Source of the DNA: Nostoc sp. NMS7
GTDB taxonomy: Bacteria; Cyanobacteriota; Cyanobacteriia; Cyanobacteriales; Nostocaceae
Direction of reading: 5' to 3'
Assembly (NCBI RefSeq): GCF_017115085.1
Contig: NZ_JABXKJ010000125.1
Coordinates: 1 to 46,354 of the forward strand
Length of the DNA: 46,354 bases
The first letter of the stretch is position 1. Every line of letters starts with the position of its first letter. This document shows positions 46,110 through 46,354 of this stretch, piece after piece. A program made the position numbers and the translations under genes. The notes beneath the pieces are model-generated. The model saw only the letters and a list, made by a program, of their open reading frames with translations. It made no database searches and was not told the DNA's origin.

Positions 46110-46354
46110 TATTTCTGAGTAGTTATAAAAAATTTTAGTATAAATTATTAATAGCTGATAAAATATGTCTGTACTTTGTCAGATTGTATTGGTTAATGTT
46201 GAAAAACAATTCATGGACTTTGGAAAGCAGTCTAATCATCCCCAATAGGTCGCCCTAAATTTTCTCTGTCAGTAACTTGCTAAATTGCGTATTTAAATTC
46301 AGGACTTACGCAACTGGCACAAATAGCGGGCAGGGCGCAGCCTTGACACGCGAC

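Overview
The window looks like chromosomal or megaplasmid DNA of a filamentous, heterocyst-type cyanobacterium (Nostocales, probably Nostoc or a close relative). This rests on abundant HIP1 octamers (GCGATCGC), heptameric short tandem repeats of the TTGGGCA and GAAGTCG type, a plant-type [2Fe-2S] ferredoxin, biliverdin reductase (BvdR), geranylgeranyl reductase (ChlP) and cyanobacterial families such as DUF1350 and DUF3370. No rRNA, tRNA or CRISPR array was recognised.

Layout. (1) 1-6.2 kb: YaaC-like and DUF4926 genes, a VapBC-type toxin-antitoxin pair plus a second ribbon-helix-helix/membrane-protein pair, a DUF1350 hydrolase, and a response regulator/PP2C phosphatase convergent with a STAS antagonist. 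(2) 6.7-18.3 kb: core cyanobacterial genes: HTH-GrpE-like protein, Dps, sulfiredoxin, SpoIID-like protein, ferredoxin, BvdR, methionine aminopeptidase, Uma2 nuclease, an RTX protein followed by a short leader-like ORF, a pentapeptide-repeat membrane protein and a DUF3370 protein. (3) 18.5-25.8 kb: island I, visibly GC-richer and almost without HIP1: two Old Yellow Enzymes and a third as a fragment, an alpha/beta hydrolase, a zinc alcohol dehydrogenase, an unknown protein, a lipocalin-like protein and an AraC regulator. (4) 25.8-30.5 kb: AT-rich cyanobacterial DNA that is a graveyard of replication genes (dnaN, dnaX and holA remnants) fused to xisH/xisI fragments, a split aspartic protease, and miniature inverted-repeat elements. 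(5) 30.5-43.0 kb: island II: an AraC regulator divergent from a cupin, alcohol dehydrogenase, an aldo-keto reductase/ApbE fusion, a broken FMN-binding lipoprotein, a mosaic aldo-keto reductase, two intact aldo-keto reductases, a carboxymuconolactone decarboxylase, a Na+/H+ antiporter, then a cupin-CMD fragment and a xanthine-dehydrogenase fragment separated by a decayed IS1182-type element. (6) 43.0-46.35 kb: return to host DNA with a SUMF1 fragment, an IS1 remnant, chlP and a secreted protein.

How the genes may work together. Both islands carry NAD(P)H- or flavin-dependent oxidoreductases acting on carbonyls, enones and alcohols, each with its own AraC regulator. The inference is two horizontally acquired modules for detoxifying electrophiles or reactive carbonyls. 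Island II has been reshaped by repeated illegitimate recombination: fusions, mosaics, frameshifts and an IS-bounded deletion are visible. Inside it lies a broken ApbE/FMN-binding-lipoprotein flavinylation pair of apparently different origin. The most unusual parts are the replication-gene/xis mosaic at 26.2-28.7 kb, the disrupted flavinylation module at 33.3-34.9 kb, the Old Yellow Enzyme with changed active-site residues at 22.9 kb, and the 44-residue double-glycine leader-like ORF at 15.26 kb.
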